Positions 1 through 8,130 of a stretch of DNA of 64,000 nucleotides are shown piece after piece (position 1 is the stretch's first letter; each line of letters begins with the position of its first letter). The notes beneath the pieces were generated by a model, which had not been told where the DNA came from, did not search any database, and saw only the letters and a program-made list of their open reading frames with translations. Origin of the DNA: Desulfatitalea tepidiphila (GTDB taxonomy: Bacteria; Desulfobacterota; Desulfobacteria; Desulfobacterales; Desulfosarcinaceae); contig NZ_BCAG01000003.1 of NCBI RefSeq assembly GCF_001293685.1, positions 310,001 through 374,000 of the forward strand, in the 5' to 3' direction. Both the position numbers and the translations under genes were made by a program.

Positions 1-2
1 TT

Positions 3-866
3 GCCGTCGAATGCCGTAAAATGACCGCCTATGACCAGGGGCAGTTTTCCTATGACTATTTTCTGGCCGGCGCCTATGCCGGGATATCGCCCGTCATCAC
101 GCCTGCATATTCCATGTATCAGCAGATCAAGGCGGTTTCGGATCAGATCGGAAGGGAAGTCCCGGCGAGAACTTTCGTTATCTATGCCAATAAGAAGCCC
201 GTCTATGAATTCTTCTGTTACGCTGACACCGCAACCCCACAAATTACACAGGCCGATACGCCGCCTCTCGCCGTCATCTCCGAGGGTTCGCCGAAAATGA
301 GGAAGGAAGACAAGCTGCAGGTGGATCACAGCATGCCCATGAATCTGTCCTACCTCATCGATTCAAGACAATTTTATTCGAATCAGATCATGCTCGTCTA
401 TGGATTCCGGCCGGAGAACGACAAGGCCGGGAGCGCCGCCACCGTATGGGGGAAGAAGACCAGCGACCAGGATTGGCTGCTGGAGCGGGAGTCGGCGGCG
501 GTTTGGGTGACGGGCGTCGATGGTCCCCAGCATCATGAGGAGATCATTCTACGGACACGAATGGAAGAGAAAGACGGCACCGTCATGTTGCGCGGTTACC
601 AGGTGATCCAGGTCGGACCGGTGCAGGGACCCGGCGTTACGTTAAAAACGGGTGAGTATCTCTATTACGATCTGCCCGGCTCCCGGAGCAACAGCTGCCC
701 CATCGACCTGATCGGCGACGCCGTCGAAGCCGTCTTCTACGATGCCCACAGCGGCGTGATTCTCGAAGCCGTCCAACCGGGTACCGCCAAGCTGAAGGTA
801 TTTACCCACTGGTGGCAGGACCCCCAGCCCAAATTTCTCCGGGAGTACGAGATTGTCATTCATTAA
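3..866 (+). CDS. Hypothetical protein, probably 5'-truncated by the window edge
   Basis: I do not recognise the family. The frame is open from base 3. The first ATG, at 21, has no purine-rich ribosome site before it, so the real start probably lies left of the window. The visible 281 residues after that ATG have no obvious membrane segment. The N-terminal part mixes aromatic and proline residues (YFLAGAYAGISP), and the C-terminal third reads like a beta-rich domain ending in YEIVIH. No catalytic motif stands out. It is followed by about 115 bp of non-coding DNA and then an unrelated membrane protein, so its neighbours do not suggest a role. Confident as a real gene, none on function. Confidence 0.6.
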   Translation, partial: AVECRKMTAYDQGQFSYDYFLAGAYAGISPVITPAYSMYQQIKAVSDQIGREVPARTFVIYANKKPVYEFFCYADTATPQITQADTPPLAVISEGSPKMRKEDKLQVDHSMPMNLSYLIDSRQFYSNQIMLVYGFRPENDKAGSAATVWGKKTSDQDWLLERESAAVWVTGVDGPQHHEEIILRTRMEEKDGTVMLRGYQVIQVGPVQGPGVTLKTGEYLYYDLPGSRSNSCPIDLIGDAVEAVFYDAHSGVILEAVQPGTAKLKVFTHWWQDPQPKFLREYEIVIH

Positions 867-983
867 AGGGAGCGGTCACGGTCGGAAATCCACATATCGC
901 CATGACAACGGACCGCGTAAGTTCACCATGAAATCCGGCCCGTTTGACGTGGAAATGATACCAACTGGGCGAAGGAGTTGTAG

Positions 984-1415
984 ATGACGCAAAAAGTCGA
1001 GATCGTTCCCGGAAAACTGACGGCCCGCGGCGCGGCCATCGGCACTTGGGTAGTTTCCCTTTTGATGCTATTCGGCCTGGTGATGGCCGTGGTGGTGCTG
1101 ATGGAGACCTCCTTCTCCTCAGAGCCGGGCCTGGCGATTCTGATGTGCCTCTTCTGGCTGGTCTGGATGGGCGCCTGCATCGGTATCATCGTCCAATTCC
1201 GACGGGTGGTGAGGGCGTCGCGGCAGAGCGGTACGGACACCCTCGCGGAACTGCGATTCGACCCTCCGGACGCTTCCGGCGGCGCTCCCGGTGATCTTGC
1301 GCCGGGCGCCGACATCGAGGCGCGGTTGCGCCATCTGGACAAACTGCGCCACAGCCGGCTGATCGACGAGGAGGAGTACATCGCCCAGCGGGCCCGTATT
1401 CTTCAGGAGCTCTGA
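984..1415 (+). CDS. Small membrane protein with C-terminal SHOCT domain
   Basis: This 143-residue protein has two hydrophobic segments (about residues 13-35 and 45-68) in the N-terminal half. A short C-terminal module (about residues 112-143, LRHLDKLRHSRLIDEEEY) matches the SHOCT pattern: a leucine-rich helix, then an L-I-[DT]-x-E-E-[FY] turn and a final helix. SHOCT modules are usually found at the ends of membrane or oligomerising proteins and are thought to mediate self-association. The ATG at 984 follows a GAAGGAG ribosome site. It stands alone between an unknown gene and a convergent acyl-CoA dehydrogenase. A specific function cannot be given. Confidence 0.75.
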   Translation: MTQKVEIVPGKLTARGAAIGTWVVSLLMLFGLVMAVVVLMETSFSSEPGLAILMCLFWLVWMGACIGIIVQFRRVVRASRQSGTDTLAELRFDPPDASGGAPGDLAPGADIEARLRHLDKLRHSRLIDEEEYIAQRARILQEL

Positions 1416-1434
1416 TCTTACGGACGGCCGCCGA

Positions 1435-2679
1435 TCATTCGTAGATCTTCTCCCCTTCGGCAAAGGCTTCGGCCGCATCGTTTTCATAATCCCGTTCCGC
1501 TTTCTTCGCCTTGCTGGCCAGGTACTCCTTGTACCACTCGTGGGCGATGATCATGCTCATCACCTCGTTGGAGCCGGTCCAGATGGAGGCCAGGCGAAGG
1601 TCGCGGGCGATGCGTTCCACCGGAAACACGTTGGTGTAGCCGATGCCGCCCATCACCTGCATGGCGTTGTGGGCCACCTTCTGGCACGATTCGGTGACGA
1701 ACTTCTTGGCCTGGCTGACCATGCGGCGGGTCTCCCTGGCCGGGACGCCCGAGTCGACCATGCGGGCGGTGGTGTAGATCATGCTGCGGGCGGCATCCAG
1801 GAGCATGGCCGCCTCGGCCACCTGGAAGCTGACACCCTGGAACTGGGCGATGGGCTGGCCGAAGGCCTTTCGCCGTGTGGTGTAGCCCGTGGCCACGGTC
1901 AGGGCTGGTCGGGCCGCGCCGATGGTCATGGCCGCGGTGCCCAGGCGCTCGGGGATCATCATGGTGTTGAAGACCGCGTAGCCGCCGTTGAGCCGGCCCA
2001 CGATGTTCTCCTTGGGGACCCGGACATCCTTGAAGACCACCCGCCCGGCGCCGCCGCCGCGGCTGCCCATGAGGCCGTAGATATAGTCCACCCGCACCCC
2101 GGGGCCGCGGTCCACGATGAAGCAGGTGAGGGCCTTGTGTGGTTCGGCGGCCGGATCGGTCTTGGCGTACACAAGGAAGTAGTCGGCCCCTTCGGCGCCC
2201 ACGATGAAGCGTTTCTGGCCATTGATGACAAAGTGGTCGCCCTTGTCCTCGGCGGTTGTCGTGGTGCCGAAGAAGTCCGACCCGCCCCGGGGTTCGGTGA
2301 GGCATTCGGCGGCGAAGATTTCTCCGCTCAGAAGCGGCTTGACGTAACGCTCCTTCTGGGCGTCGGTGCCGTGCAGGATGATGGCGTCGCAGACCAACTC
2401 GGCACCCACCCCGAAGACGCAGGCAAAAATGTAGCCCAGGGTGCCCACCTCCTCCATGACCATGCATGTGGAGACCCAGTCCATGCCGCGGCCGCCCCAC
2501 CTCTTGGGGTAGCGGCAGCCGAACAGGTTGCGCCGGCCGGCTTCGCGCAGAAATTCTTTGGGGAACTGGATCTTGTCCTGGTCCATATCGAGGATCATCT
2601 GCCGCGGCACCCAGCGCACCAGGTCCCGCACCTCTTCGCGCAATTTTTTTTGTTCGTCGGTCATCATGAAATCAAACAT
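1435..2679 (-). CDS. Acyl-CoA dehydrogenase
   Basis: This is a 414-residue FAD flavoprotein of the acyl-CoA dehydrogenase family, predicted to introduce the alpha-beta double bond into an acyl-CoA and pass electrons to ETF. Family signatures are clear: TEPRGGSD (about 128-134), GQKRFI (154-159), RRKAFGQPIAQFQ (269-281) and MGGIGYTN (343-350). At the usual catalytic-Glu site (IYEG in medium-chain enzymes) it has IWTG (366-369). Glu244 in MIPERLG aligns instead with the isovaleryl/long-chain type base, so catalysis is plausible with a shifted base (inference). The ATG has a GGAGGG site and overlaps the upstream MerR gene by 8 bp, so the two are co-transcribed. The substrate is not determinable here. 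Confidence 0.92.
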   Translation of the reverse strand: MFDFMMTDEQKKLREEVRDLVRWVPRQMILDMDQDKIQFPKEFLREAGRRNLFGCRYPKRWGGRGMDWVSTCMVMEEVGTLGYIFACVFGVGAELVCDAIILHGTDAQKERYVKPLLSGEIFAAECLTEPRGGSDFFGTTTTAEDKGDHFVINGQKRFIVGAEGADYFLVYAKTDPAAEPHKALTCFIVDRGPGVRVDYIYGLMGSRGGGAGRVVFKDVRVPKENIVGRLNGGYAVFNTMMIPERLGTAAMTIGAARPALTVATGYTTRRKAFGQPIAQFQGVSFQVAEAAMLLDAARSMIYTTARMVDSGVPARETRRMVSQAKKFVTESCQKVAHNAMQVMGGIGYTNVFPVERIARDLRLASIWTGSNEVMSMIIAHEWYKEYLASKAKKAERDYENDAAEAFAEGEKIYE

Positions 2680-3088
2680 TTTTGCCCTCCTCCTGTTCCA
2701 GTTCGTCGCGCCGGAGCGTTATTTTTTCCAGCATTTCCAATATTTCCGATTCGAACAACCTGAGTTCTGCCATGCGTTGGCGGATCTCTCGCAAACTGCG
2801 GTCCGCATAGCGCAGGGTGCGCCGGATCTGTTCCCGCTCATCGATGCCGTCGGAAATCAGTCCGATCATGTCGGCGATCTCCTCGAGGGTGAAGCCGAAG
2901 CGCTTGCCCCGCAAAATCAACTTGAGGCGCGCGCGGTCCCGCTTGGTGAAGAGGCGGTGGCCGCCGTTGGTGCGGCTTGGCGCCAGCAAGCCCTTCTCTT
3001 CGTAAAAGCGGATGGTGCGGGTGCTGATATCGAATTCGCCGGCCAGTTGGCTGACGGTCCAGGTCGGTTCGTCGTTTGGGATGGACAT
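2672..3088 (-). CDS. MerR-family regulator of the adjacent acyl-CoA dehydrogenase
   Basis: This 138-residue protein has an N-terminal MerR winged helix: WTVSQLAGEFDISTRTIRFYEEKGLL at about 10-35 and GGHRLFTKRDRARL after it. A C-terminal coiled coil follows (about 80-130). It lacks the cysteines of metal-sensing MerR proteins. It resembles the LiuR-like subgroup that controls branched-chain or fatty acyl-CoA catabolism genes in proteobacteria. Its stop overlaps the dehydrogenase start, giving a two-gene operon. The palindrome at 3107-3124, just before its ATG, is the likely autoregulatory operator. Confidence 0.9.
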   Translation of the reverse strand: MSIPNDEPTWTVSQLAGEFDISTRTIRFYEEKGLLAPSRTNGGHRLFTKRDRARLKLILRGKRFGFTLEEIADMIGLISDGIDEREQIRRTLRYADRSLREIRQRMAELRLFESEILEMLEKITLRRDELEQEEGKNV

Positions 3089-3106
3089 GTCAGGAGCCTG
3101 TGTGAA

Positions 3107-3124
3107 GTTAACGTTAACGTTAAC
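3107..3124. promoter_or_regulatory. Palindromic operator (GTTAAC)x3, probable MerR/LiuR-type site
   Basis: Three head-to-tail GTTAAC hexamers form an 18-bp perfect palindrome, GTTAACGTTAACGTTAAC, 18 bp upstream of the merR start. LiuR-type MerR operators in proteobacteria carry a central ACGTTAACGT-like core, and this site contains exactly that. Its position between the regulator and the opposite-facing two-component genes fits autoregulation. Binding is inferred, not shown. Confidence 0.65.
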
Positions 3125-3317
3125 ATTTCATGGGGGTGATCCGTATGTCAACAGGAAAGTGATCGGTGCCTGTTCGCCACCCCGGCGTTGGCGTCGGTTG
3201 GTTCAAGGATTACATCCCTGAAAGTTTCGCGGAAATGCGGAAATGATTTGATCATCCGGTCCGCCTCAATATAGAACCAGCCATCTGGTGATGATGTGAT
3301 GAAAACAGGAGGCTTCC

Positions 3318-4007
3318 ATGCGATTACTCCTCATCGAGGACGATGCCAAAATCGCATCCTTTATCACGGTGGGGTTTAGACAGGAGGGCTTTGCGGTCGA
3401 CCATGCCTCGGACGGCCGGGAAGGTCTCCAGTTTGCCCTCAACGCCGACTATGACGCGGCCATCGTGGATATCATGCTTCCTGGAGATCTCGACGGTCTG
3501 GAGGTGATCGAGCAGCTCCGGCAGCAGGGCATCCGGACGCCGGTGTTGATCCTGAGCGCCAAAAGATCCCTTGGAGACCGGATCAAAGGCATCGAAACCG
3601 GCGGGGACGACTACCTGGTCAAGCCGTTCGCCTTTTCCGAGCTGCTGGTGCGGGTCCAGGCGCTGATTCGCCGATCGATGATGCATGGGGAGCGTTCGAG
3701 CCTGTCGTGCGGTGACCTCTCCATCGATCTGATTCGGCGCGAGGTGTATCGGGGAGGGCACAAAATCGACCTGCAACCCCGGGAGTTCGCCCTGCTGGTG
3801 CTGCTGGTGCGCAACGCGGAACGCACCGTGACCAAGGCCATGATCCTGGAGCATATCTGGGATTTTCAGTTCGATCCTCAGACCAATGTGGTCGACGTCC
3901 TGATCTGCCGGCTCAGAAACAAGATCGAAAAGGGGTATGGCAAGAAATTCATCCGGACCATCCGAGGGATCGGCTATGTTTTCCAGGACCCCGCTAAAAA
4001 TATTTAA
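3318..4007 (+). CDS. OmpR/PhoB-family response regulator (CusR/CopR-like)
   Basis: This 229-residue protein has an N-terminal receiver (1-118) with acidic residues at 8-9, phospho-acceptor Asp51 in VDIMLP and the conserved Lys in LVKPFAF. A C-terminal winged-helix trans_reg_C domain follows (about 128-222, ending IRTIRGIGYVF). The start has an AGGAGG site 5 bases upstream. It overlaps the kinase gene behind it by 32 bp, so the two are translationally coupled. It is most like regulators of metal-efflux systems, but no efflux genes are in the window. The stimulus is unknown. Confidence 0.92.
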   Translation: MRLLLIEDDAKIASFITVGFRQEGFAVDHASDGREGLQFALNADYDAAIVDIMLPGDLDGLEVIEQLRQQGIRTPVLILSAKRSLGDRIKGIETGGDDYLVKPFAFSELLVRVQALIRRSMMHGERSSLSCGDLSIDLIRREVYRGGHKIDLQPREFALLVLLVRNAERTVTKAMILEHIWDFQFDPQTNVVDVLICRLRNKIEKGYGKKFIRTIRGIGYVFQDPAKNI

Positions 4008-5373
4008 ATCCAACGCCTTCCGACTCTCCTTGTGGTATGCGGTGGCCTTTATCCTCGGGTTTGCGGCCCTGCTCATGGTCACCTACCTGTCCCTTTCCTC
4101 AGCCATGGCCAAAAACGACCGGGAGGACATTGAGGCGGAGTTGGCCGAACTGGCTGACCTTTACAATGCCGGCGGGTTGCCGGCCATCGACGCCGAGGTC
4201 GCAGTCAAGTACCGCTTTTTAAAGGCGGAAACCTACTTCTTCCGGTTGGCCGACGGCGCGAACCGGACCGTGAAGATCTATTTCCCCGATGTCTGGGACG
4301 AATTCGAGCTGGATCAGTTGGAGCGATTGCCCCTTGGCCCGGCCGGCGACTGGGTGTCGCTGCCGGCCAGGGAGGATCGTTTCCTGATGCTGGCCACGGC
4401 CCAGCAACTCAACGACGGTCGCTGGCTCCAGGTGGGCATGAGTTCCGAGGAGCGGGAAGAGACCCTGGGCCGTTTCCGGGATACGATGCTGCTGATCCTC
4501 TTCCCGCTGACGGTTTTGGGGATCGCCGCCGGATTGTTGATGGCGCTCAGATCGTTGCGGCCCGTGCGATCCATCATCCAAACCGTGACCTCCATCCTGG
4601 AAGGCGAAATGGCGGCCCGGGTTACCCGCTCCTACAACGGCGACGAGCTCGATGAGCTGGCCCGTCTCTTCAACGAGATGCTCGACAAGATCAAGACGCT
4701 CATCGAGGGCATGAAAGGGTCGCTGGACAACGTGGCCCACGATCTGCGCACCCCCATGACCCGTCTGCGCACGGTGGCGGAAAAGGCCCTCCAGGACGAT
4801 ACCGATCTCAAACAGACCCGCGACGCACTTTCCGACTGTATCGAGGAGTCGGACCGCATCCTTTCCATGGTCACCATGCTGATGGATATTTCAGAAGCGG
4901 AAACCGGCACCCTCAGCCTGCACCGCGGCACTTACAACCTCAGTTCACTCGTCAAACGGGTCGTGGATATGTATGAACCCGTGGCGGACGAAAAAGGCAT
5001 CGGACTGACGGTCGCGGCCCCTGCCGAGCTGTGCAACCGATGCGACGGGAACCGGATGAGCCAGGCCTTTGCCAATATCCTGGACAACGCCATCAAGTAT
5101 ACGCCGGCCGGCGGCCGCGTCGCCATCGAGGTGTTTCAGCAGGATGGAAACATTTGTATCCGCTTCACCGATACGGGCACCGGCATCCCTGCAGACGATT
5201 TGCCCAAGATCTGGGACCGTCTCTTCAGAGGGGCCAACGCCAGGTCGCAAAAAGGATTGGGGCTGGGATTGAGTTTTGTCCGGGCGATCTGTGAGGCCCA
5301 CAACGGCCGGGTCGAAGCGAAAAGTACCCTCGATCGAGGTGCCACATTCACCATTACCCTCCCGCCTGAATGA
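3976..5373 (+). CDS. Membrane sensor histidine kinase, partner of the upstream regulator
   Basis: The 465-residue reading starts at ATG 3976 inside the regulator gene, so it begins MFSRTPLKIFKS. Layout: TM1 about 17-40, a periplasmic sensor loop of roughly 130 residues, TM2 about 173-195, HAMP, then HisKA with His255 in VAHDLRTPMTRLR. An HATPase domain follows, with N-box NILDNAIKYTP, G1 box DTGTGIP and G2 box GLGLGLSFV. This is a classic two-TM, class I kinase, and the overlap with the regulator gene makes them a cognate pair. The periplasmic loop has no recognised ligand motif. Confidence 0.92.
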   Translation: MFSRTPLKIFKSNAFRLSLWYAVAFILGFAALLMVTYLSLSSAMAKNDREDIEAELAELADLYNAGGLPAIDAEVAVKYRFLKAETYFFRLADGANRTVKIYFPDVWDEFELDQLERLPLGPAGDWVSLPAREDRFLMLATAQQLNDGRWLQVGMSSEEREETLGRFRDTMLLILFPLTVLGIAAGLLMALRSLRPVRSIIQTVTSILEGEMAARVTRSYNGDELDELARLFNEMLDKIKTLIEGMKGSLDNVAHDLRTPMTRLRTVAEKALQDDTDLKQTRDALSDCIEESDRILSMVTMLMDISEAETGTLSLHRGTYNLSSLVKRVVDMYEPVADEKGIGLTVAAPAELCNRCDGNRMSQAFANILDNAIKYTPAGGRVAIEVFQQDGNICIRFTDTGTGIPADDLPKIWDRLFRGANARSQKGLGLGLSFVRAICEAHNGRVEAKSTLDRGATFTITLPPE

Positions 5374-5391
5374 CGACGCTTGCATAAACAA

Positions 5392-5420
5392 CCTTTCAAA
5401 ACTGTAATCTTCAGGAAAGG
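5392..5420. promoter_or_regulatory. Interrupted inverted repeat upstream of a small gene
   Basis: CCTTTC (5392-5397) and GAAAGG (5415-5420) form a short inverted repeat just after the kinase gene and about 70 bp before the next start. A TATAAA box follows near 5440. It could be an operator for the preceding OmpR-type regulator, but six-base arms are weak evidence. Confidence 0.25.
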
Positions 5421-5492
5421 GGCCGGCAATTATCTCCTGGTATAAAGCAGTCGTAGTTTGAACATACCTTTTCAATCCCAGGAGAATAAGCC

Positions 5493-5843
5493 ATGGAATG
5501 GAAATTCTGGAATCGTAAAAAGATTGCAGCCAACAAAAACGGCGAAGCCAAACTGGCCAAACCGAGAGAGTTGCCCCAACAAATCGGACAATATCTGGTG
5601 CTTCAAGAGCAGATGGACCCGGATTACGTTTGGGCCTTGAGGTGTGTGCTGCGGCCCTATCCGGACGTCAAAACCAAATTTGATTTTCTCGTGTTCAGCA
5701 CCCGAGCGGTTCGTTCGGCCGGCATCGATGTGGCCAATTACGACCACCTGGCCAAATATCCGGACCTTGTCCTCTACAGAGGGTGGTTCGACAAACGCAC
5801 CAATGAGATAGAGTTCCACAAGCCTACGAAGAAGGCGGCCTAG
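5493..5843 (+). CDS. Hypothetical 116-residue cytosolic protein
   Basis: I do not recognise the family. The start ATG follows a CCAGGAG site. The N-terminal 30 residues are lysine-rich. The rest is a compact alpha/beta-looking stretch with tryptophan and tyrosine residues (YVWALRCVLRPYP, LVLYRGWFDKRTNEIEFHKP). There is no signal peptide or membrane helix. It lies downstream of the two-component pair and has its own possible promoter, so it could be a target of that pair (inference). Confidence 0.6.
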   Translation: MEWKFWNRKKIAANKNGEAKLAKPRELPQQIGQYLVLQEQMDPDYVWALRCVLRPYPDVKTKFDFLVFSTRAVRSAGIDVANYDHLAKYPDLVLYRGWFDKRTNEIEFHKPTKKAA

Positions 5844-5854
5844 ACTCGATTTTT

Positions 5855-6724
5855 TTACAATCGGATCTGGTACTTCTTGACGAAATCCACCGGGTTGTAG
5901 GAGAGTTTGGCTTTGCGCAACCCCTCGTCTCCGATGTCCTGTTCCCGGTTGACGATGGTGGGGCCTTTGGGAAGTTTGGTCAGAAAGATTTGATTGATGG
6001 CCTGGTAGCTGCCTTTGTAGTCGGGGCATCCCTTTTCGAAATGAATCACCAGGCTGTTGTCGGGCATGATCTCCGCGATGGTGTACGCGGCGATGATGCC
6101 CTTTACGATCAGGGCGCCGCCGGTAATCGCCTGCAAGTGCTGCGCGGTGTCGAGCACGCGCGCGATGGCTTGGTTCTCCGAAGCCAGGGTTTCGACGTCT
6201 TCGCAATCGCGCCAGGCACACCAATCTTCCTGCATGGCCATGGCATGGTCGATCATGTCCGGTCCAAACGGCAGGTAGGTGTATTCATAGCTTTTGAGGA
6301 ACTGGTTGAGCAGGTTTTTCTTCTTGTGAAAGCGGTTGCCCTTCAGTTCGATCAGCTCTTCGATGCTGTATAGATAGTCCCAGTGTTCGCGGGTCTCTTC
6401 GGCCGTAATGGAGAGTGCATCGTTGCGTCGGAGGATATCTATCAACCCGTCGGGAATTCGGATGATCCGATCGGCGTCGGCTTTGGCCGCGGCCAGGGCC
6501 GCCGGCCAGTCGGTTTGTTGCCAGTCGCCTACCGGCGCCCACAGGGCGGGTTGGGGATCTTGTTGCCGTATCCATACCAGGTCGTCCTGCCAGGCCCATT
6601 GGAGGCCGTATTCCTCGCCCCATCCCCATAGATTGATAAAGCTGTAATCGGATGCGATCTGGCCGCACCGGGAGAGGTGCTTGAGATAGTCATCCTGGCG
6701 TTCGAGTCGAATCGGTTCGAATTG
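5855..6724 (-). CDS. DUF2156 protein (phosphatidylglycerol lysyltransferase C-terminal-like, GNAT fold)
   Basis: This protein of about 289 residues resembles the soluble DUF2156 family, whose fold matches the C-terminal tRNA-dependent aminoacyl-transferase domain of MprF: two tandem GNAT-like halves without the membrane flippase part. Typical features are SDYSFINLWGW near the N terminus, ELKGNRFHKKKNLLNQF in the middle, and NREQDIGDEGLRKAKLSYNP near the C terminus. The start is uncertain: ATG 6724 has a somewhat distant AAGGG site, and ATG 6754 adds ten residues. It overlaps the end of the glycerate kinase gene and is co-directional with it. The acceptor substrate is unknown. Confidence 0.8.
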   Translation of the reverse strand, partial: QFEPIRLERQDDYLKHLSRCGQIASDYSFINLWGWGEEYGLQWAWQDDLVWIRQQDPQPALWAPVGDWQQTDWPAALAAAKADADRIIRIPDGLIDILRRNDALSITAEETREHWDYLYSIEELIELKGNRFHKKKNLLNQFLKSYEYTYLPFGPDMIDHAMAMQEDWCAWRDCEDVETLASENQAIARVLDTAQHLQAITGGALIVKGIIAAYTIAEIMPDNSLVIHFEKGCPDYKGSYQAINQIFLTKLPKGPTIVNREQDIGDEGLRKAKLSYNPVDFVKKYQIRL

Positions 6725-8126
6725 CATGCGGGTGGTGGTTCCCTTCCGCGCCATCTTCAAAGATGGGCTGTTTTTCTGTTGTCATCACCAGAACGATATT
6801 CAAATCCATGACATTAGTACCCGTGGGGCCGGTGATCAGCAGGTCCCCCAGCGCTTCGAAGAACGGGTAGGCATCATTATGAGACAGATGGCGGCGGATG
6901 TCCAGCCCTGCACCGGCGGCGCGGGCCGCGGTGGTGTGGTCGACGAAGGCGCCGGCGGCATCGGTGGGGCCGTCGGTGCCGTCGGTGCCAGCCGCGAGGA
7001 TGAGGACCGACGGATGATCGGCGATGGAAAGGGCCGTATTCAGGGCGAACTCCTGGTTGCGGCCGCCGCGTCCGTCGCCTTTGAGGACCAGGGTGGTTTC
7101 GCCCCCAGACAGAATGCAGGCCGGCGGTGGCAAGGGGTTGCCCGAGGCTAGAATTTCCCGGGCCATAGCGGCGTGAAGGCGCGCCACGGTGCGGGTGTCG
7201 CCTTCGATGCAGGACGAGAGCACCATCGTATGGTAGCCCCGCTGCTCGGCGGCCCGTGCCGCGGCCTCAAGGGCCTGGCGGTTGCTGCCCACCATGAGAT
7301 GCGCGGTATGCCGCCAGTCGTGGGTGTCGGTCTTTGGTGTCTCGGCCACTCTTCCGGCGACACCGTCTCTGATGCGTTGTCGAACGACGGCCGGCAGTTG
7401 CGATTCGATGCCGTAACGGCCAATGATGTCCAGACAGTCGCCGAAGGTGCTGCGGTCCGGCACGGTGGGGCCCGAGGCGATGACATCCGGGTCGTCGCCG
7501 ACCACATCGGATAAAATGAGCGTCACGCACGGCGCCGGCGCCGCGGCCTGGGCCAGCTGGCCGCCCTTGATGCCGGAAAGATGCTTGCGGATGGCGTTCA
7601 TTTCGTGAATCGTCGCGCCGCAGGAGAGCAGCAGATCGGTGGTCGTTTGTTTTTCCGCCAGATGGAGGCCGTCGGCCGGCAGCGGCATCAGGGCCGATCC
7701 ACCGCCGGAGAGCAGCACGATGACCAGGTCCCTCGGTCCGGCTTGGCGCGCCAGGTCGAGGATGGCGCGGGAGGCCGCGACGCCGTTGGCGTCGGGCAGG
7801 GGGTGACCCGCTTCGACGGTGCGGATGCGGGCCAATGGTGCGGTGTGCCCATATTTAACACTGATGATGCCGTCTTCGATGCGGTCGCCGACGATCTCTT
7901 CAATAGCCCGGGCCATGAAGGCCGTGGCTTTACCGGCACCGACGACCCATATCCGGTCGATGGCCGAGAGGTCGAACCGGCGTTTGCCGATGCACAGTTC
8001 CCGTCCCGTTCGACGGCAGAGACGCCGGATGGCGGCCGCCGGGTCGGCGGCGCTCAGGCCGCTTCGGAATATCGCTTCGGCATCGGCGCGCATGCGGGCC
8101 AGGATGGGGTCGGACGTCGCGCTCAT
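6690..8126 (-). CDS. Glycerate 2-kinase (GckA/TtuD-type, MOFRL)
   Basis: This 478-residue enzyme is predicted to phosphorylate D-glycerate to 2-phosphoglycerate with ATP, feeding lower glycolysis. The N-terminal DUF4147 domain carries VVGAGKATAFMARAIEE and the nucleotide-binding LLSGGGSALMP. The C-terminal MOFRL domain carries ILSGGETTLVLKGDGRGGRNQE and AAGTDGTDGPTDAAGA. I start it at ATG 8126, which has a GGGGAG site and lies 4 bp after the stop of the sigma-54 activator, so expression is probably coupled. A longer reading into the activator gene would add a low-complexity extension in the wrong frame and is not credible. The 3' end overlaps the DUF2156 gene. Confidence 0.9.
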   Translation of the reverse strand: MSATSDPILARMRADAEAIFRSGLSAADPAAAIRRLCRRTGRELCIGKRRFDLSAIDRIWVVGAGKATAFMARAIEEIVGDRIEDGIISVKYGHTAPLARIRTVEAGHPLPDANGVAASRAILDLARQAGPRDLVIVLLSGGGSALMPLPADGLHLAEKQTTTDLLLSCGATIHEMNAIRKHLSGIKGGQLAQAAAPAPCVTLILSDVVGDDPDVIASGPTVPDRSTFGDCLDIIGRYGIESQLPAVVRQRIRDGVAGRVAETPKTDTHDWRHTAHLMVGSNRQALEAAARAAEQRGYHTMVLSSCIEGDTRTVARLHAAMAREILASGNPLPPPACILSGGETTLVLKGDGRGGRNQEFALNTALSIADHPSVLILAAGTDGTDGPTDAAGAFVDHTTAARAAGAGLDIRRHLSHNDAYPFFEALGDLLITGPTGTNVMDLNIVLVMTTEKQPIFEDGAEGNHHPHAIRTDSTRTPG

Positions 8127-8130
8127 GGCA

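Noticed and set aside
1540-2763. Long open frame of about 407 codons antisense to the acyl-CoA dehydrogenase
   Set aside because: Repetitive His/Gly/Asp-rich composition with no domain; it is the mirror of a GC-rich gene in the opposite frame.
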